Below are positions 34,891 through 36,702 of a stretch of 36,702 nucleotides of DNA, one piece after another; within the stretch, counting starts at the first letter, position 1; every line of letters starts with the position of its first letter. Source of the DNA: Gallionella sp. (GTDB lineage: Bacteria > Pseudomonadota > Gammaproteobacteria > Burkholderiales > Gallionellaceae); NCBI GenBank assembly GCA_025350705.1, contig JANXXH010000005.1:1-36702 (forward strand). The letters are read 5' to 3'. Made by a program: the position numbers and the translations under genes. Under the pieces are notes generated by a model that was given only the letters and a program-made list of their open reading frames with translations, was not told where the DNA came from and did not search any database.

Positions 34891-36405
34891 ATGTGCGGCA
34901 TACTCGGATTGATCTCGCAATCACCGGCCAATCAGTTGTTGTATGACGGCCTGCAAGTCTTGCAGCATCGCGGCCAGGATGCCGCCGGTATCGCGACGCT
35001 GGAAAATCATACTTTCCATATCCACAAGGACAATGGGCTGGTGCGCGATGTGTTTCGTACCCGCCATATGCGCTCGCTACTGGGCAATGCGGGAATCGCG
35101 CACGTGCGCTATCCGACTGCGGGTTCTGCGGTGGATCACAACGAGGCGCAGCCGTTCTATGTGAATTCGCCGTTCGGTATCGTGCTCGGACACAACGGTA
35201 ACCTGACCAATGCCGAAGAATTGAAGGAGCAGTTGTTCGTGGAGGATTTGCGCCACGTCAATACTAGTTCCGATTCTGAAGTATTGTTGAATGTGCTGGC
35301 GCATGAGTTGCAGATCAATTCCCAGCAATACCGCCTGGAAGTAAAAACCATCTTTGCGGCCGTTGCCGGAGTGCATAAGCGTTGTCGCGGCGCGTATGCG
35401 GTGGTAGCAATGATTGCGGGCTATGGCCTGCTGGCGTTCCGTGATATTTACGGTATCCGCCCGCTGGTGATAGGCGTGCACGAAACCCCACAAGGCAAGG
35501 AATATCTGGTTGCTTCAGAAAGTGTCGCGCTCGACACTCTGGGTTTTAAGTTCCTGCGCGACATCGCCCCCGGCGAAGCGGTGTTCGTCGATTTCAACGG
35601 CAAGCTGCACAGTAAGCAATGCAGCGACAAGGCGAGCCTTAATCCGTGCATCTTCGAATACGTGTATCTGGCGCGTCCCGATTCGGTGATCGACGGCATT
35701 TCAGTTTATGAAACTCGCTTGTACATGGGCGAATATCTGGCCGATAAGATCAAGCGCACTTGGAAAGAGATCGATATCGATGTGGTGATCCCGATCCCCG
35801 ATTCCAGCCGCCCCAGCGCTTTGCAATTGGCGAACCGCCTTAACCTGCCGTTCCGCGAAGGCTTCGTGAAGAACCGTTACATCGGACGTACCTTCATCAT
35901 GCCGGGGCAGGCGATGCGCAAGAAATCGGTGCGCCAGAAGCTGAATGCCATCAACGTCGAATTCAAGGGCAAGAACGTGTTGCTGGTGGATGACTCCATC
36001 GTGCGCGGCACCACCAGCCGCGAGATCGTGCAGATGGCGCGCGATGCGGGCGCGCGCAAGGTTTATTTTGCCTCCGCTGCGCCGCCAGTGCGCTTCCCGA
36101 ATGTGTATGGCATCGATATGCCCAGCCCATCCGAGCTGATTGCCACCGGACGCACCGACGATGAGATTTGCCGCGAGATCGGTGCGGACCGCATCATCTA
36201 TCAGGATCTGGATGATCTTAAAGCGGCAGTGCAAAAAGCCAACCCCAAGATCACCAACTTCGATGCGTCATGCTTCGACGGGCGCTACATCACCGGCGAT
36301 GTCAATGCCGACTATCTGAATAAAGTTGAGGCACGGCGCGGACATGGCAAGGCCAGCGATGATGCCAACCAGATGGCGCTGGATTTGGCAGAGGTCAACG
36401 AATAA
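34891..36405 (+). CDS. purF: Amidophosphoribosyltransferase
   Basis: It makes 5-phosphoribosylamine from PRPP and glutamine, the first committed purine step. The protein has 504 residues from ATG 34891. The N-terminal catalytic Cys follows Met1 (MCGILGLIS), so the ORF track's 34840 start, which would bury it and overlaps cvpA, is wrong; GGGA lies upstream of 34891. Glutaminase motifs [14 protein letters not shown] and [12 protein letters not shown] are present. The PRPP-binding loop is [14 protein letters not shown] (about residues 365-378). [15 protein letters not shown] is also seen. Confidence 0.97.
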   Translation: MCGILGLISQSPANQLLYDGLQVLQHRGQDAAGIATLENHTFHIHKDNGLVRDVFRTRHMRSLLGNAGIAHVRYPTAGSAVDHNEAQPFYVNSPFGIVLGHNGNLTNAEELKEQLFVEDLRHVNTSSDSEVLLNVLAHELQINSQQYRLEVKTIFAAVAGVHKRCRGAYAVVAMIAGYGLLAFRDIYGIRPLVIGVHETPQGKEYLVASESVALDTLGFKFLRDIAPGEAVFVDFNGKLHSKQCSDKASLNPCIFEYVYLARPDSVIDGISVYETRLYMGEYLADKIKRTWKEIDIDVVIPIPDSSRPSALQLANRLNLPFREGFVKNRYIGRTFIMPGQAMRKKSVRQKLNAINVEFKGKNVLLVDDSIVRGTTSREIVQMARDAGARKVYFASAAPPVRFPNVYGIDMPSPSELIATGRTDDEICREIGADRIIYQDLDDLKAAVQKANPKITNFDASCFDGRYITGDVNADYLNKVEARRGHGKASDDANQMALDLAEVNE

Positions 36406-36421
36406 ATCAAGTGGGGATAAT

Positions 36422-36451
36422 TTGACATTTAGCTGCGGCAGGTGTTACTTT
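36422..36451 (+). promoter_or_regulatory. Putative metZ promoter
   Basis: TTGACA (36422-36427) is a perfect -35 box. After 18 bases comes TACTTT (36446-36451), a weak -10 helped by an upstream TGT (extended -10). Initiation would be expected near 36458, at the start of the predicted riboswitch P1 helix. It lies 17 bases after the purF stop, so metZ would have its own transcript. Confidence 0.5.
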
Positions 36452-36456
36452 CTACC

Positions 36457-36512
36457 TGCGCCGATTTGAGGAACAGCTTGCGGGCGCATTATAAATACTG
36501 CTAAAGCGAGGG
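36457..36512 (+). promoter_or_regulatory. SAM-II riboswitch (metA motif) candidate before metZ
   Basis: P1 is TGCGCC (36457-36462) with GGCGCA (36483-36488), six exact pairs. The loop begins GATTTGAGGAAC, matching the conserved GAUUUa/g start of SAM-II loop 1. After P1 come TTATAAAT, then TGCTAAAGCGAGGG, matching the conserved AUAAA and GCUAAA...GGG segments that form the H-type pseudoknot. The next gene is metZ, a methionine-pathway gene and a known SAM-II target. The likely effect is lower metZ expression when SAM is high. The match is from memory of the consensus, not a covariance search. Confidence 0.68.
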
Positions 36513-36603
36513 AAACCCGGTTTAGCTCTGCGTAGCCAATCGGCTAGGCTGTCAAAAGACGACAGCCAAGTCGCTGGTTAGCGCCAAGCTATCCGGGTTT
36601 TTT
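36513..36603 (+). terminator. Long terminator-like hairpin in the metZ leader, containing a hairpin unit
   Basis: AAACCCGG (36513-36520) pairs with CCGGGTTT (36593-36600), with AGCT/AGCT inside, and six T follow the CCGGG. The structure could be an intrinsic terminator acting as the riboswitch's expression platform, or simply end purF read-through. Its apical part is a full TAGCCA/TGGTTA hairpin unit, so the whole arm folds as one very long stem. Confidence 0.65.
36533..36580 (+). repeat. Single ~48-bp covarying hairpin unit in the metZ leader
   Basis: TAGCCA, AT, CGGCT, A, GGCTGTC, loop AAAAGAC, GACAGCC, A, AGTCG, C, TGGTTA. The central stem has seven exact pairs; CGGCT pairs with AGTCG through one G-U. 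The ends and loop are the same as in the units after fimV and before folC. It lies exactly at the tip of the leader terminator hairpin. Confidence 0.87.
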
Positions 36604-36618
36604 CATTAAGGGGTCATC

Positions 36619-36702
36619 ATGACTGAATCATCCTATCAACCGGAAACATTGGCGGTGCACGCCGGCACGGTGCGCAGCCAGTTCGGCGAACACAGCGAGG
36701 CG
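36619..36702 (+). CDS. metZ: O-succinylhomoserine sulfhydrylase, N-terminal fragment
   Basis: Only the first 28 codons are in the window (starting MTESSYQPETLAVHAGTVRS). ETLAVHAG followed by an Arg/Ser stretch is the usual opening of Cys/Met-metabolism PLP enzymes of the MetZ group, which make homocysteine from O-succinylhomoserine and sulfide. AAGGGG lies 6 bases before the ATG. The conserved purF-metZ neighbourhood and the SAM-II-like leader support MetZ over cystathionine gamma-synthase. The PLP lysine lies beyond the window. Confidence 0.82.
   Translation, partial: MTESSYQPETLAVHAGTVRSQFGEHSEA

Overview
The window is a chromosomal stretch of a betaproteobacterium. Gene order (leuC-leuD-leuB-asd-fimV-truA-trpF-trpB-trpA-accD-folC-SPOR-cvpA-purF-metZ), protein style, moderate-to-high GC and the FimV type fit the Nitrosomonadales. 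A Gallionella/Sideroxydans-like organism is my best guess; this is inferred from synteny and family resemblance, not from a search. There is no phage, transposase, tRNA, rRNA or CRISPR array.

Left third (1-10 kb): a fatty-acid beta-oxidation neighbourhood. It holds the tail of an SDR oxidoreductase, a long-chain acyl-CoA synthetase, a YciA-like thioesterase, a FadN-type hydroxyacyl-CoA dehydrogenase/enoyl-CoA hydratase fusion and an acetyl-CoA acyltransferase. Three small genes interrupt it (an AT-rich membrane protein, a GFA-family zinc protein and a DUF2721 protein). A chalcone-isomerase-like secreted protein and an ATP-grasp protein follow.

9.6-12.5 kb: two paralogous secreted dienelactone-hydrolase-like proteins flank crcB and a DUF190 gene. 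Short vestiges of the ATP-grasp 3' end and of the crcB 5' end show that an ATP-grasp/crcB/DUF190/DLH block was duplicated in tandem and then partly erased. The second hydrolase has Ser where the first has the catalytic Cys. A DedA-family membrane protein follows.

13.2-17.2 kb, minus strand: grpE-dnaK-dnaJ, preceded by a near-perfect sigma-32 promoter and with palindromic repeats in both gaps. A divergent MFS transporter follows.

18.6-36.7 kb, plus strand: leucine biosynthesis (leuC, leuD, leuB) with a small secreted 11-residue-repeat protein between leuC and leuD; asd; fimV; an orphan CbiQ/EcfT-like membrane protein; truA; trpF, trpB, trpA; accD; a secreted SUMF1-fold protein; folC; a SPOR protein; cvpA; purF; and the start of metZ. 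The metZ leader looks like a SAM-II riboswitch followed by a long terminator-like hairpin.

The most unusual feature is a family of roughly 48-bp hairpin units with constant ends TAGCCA...TGGTTA, an A-rich loop, and two stem segments whose sequences change together so that pairing is kept. Units occur as a tandem array after fimV, as an inverted tandem pair before folC, and as a single unit inside the metZ leader hairpin. I do not recognise this as a named family. Several other palindromic intergenic repeats also occur, one of which has separated trpA from trpB.
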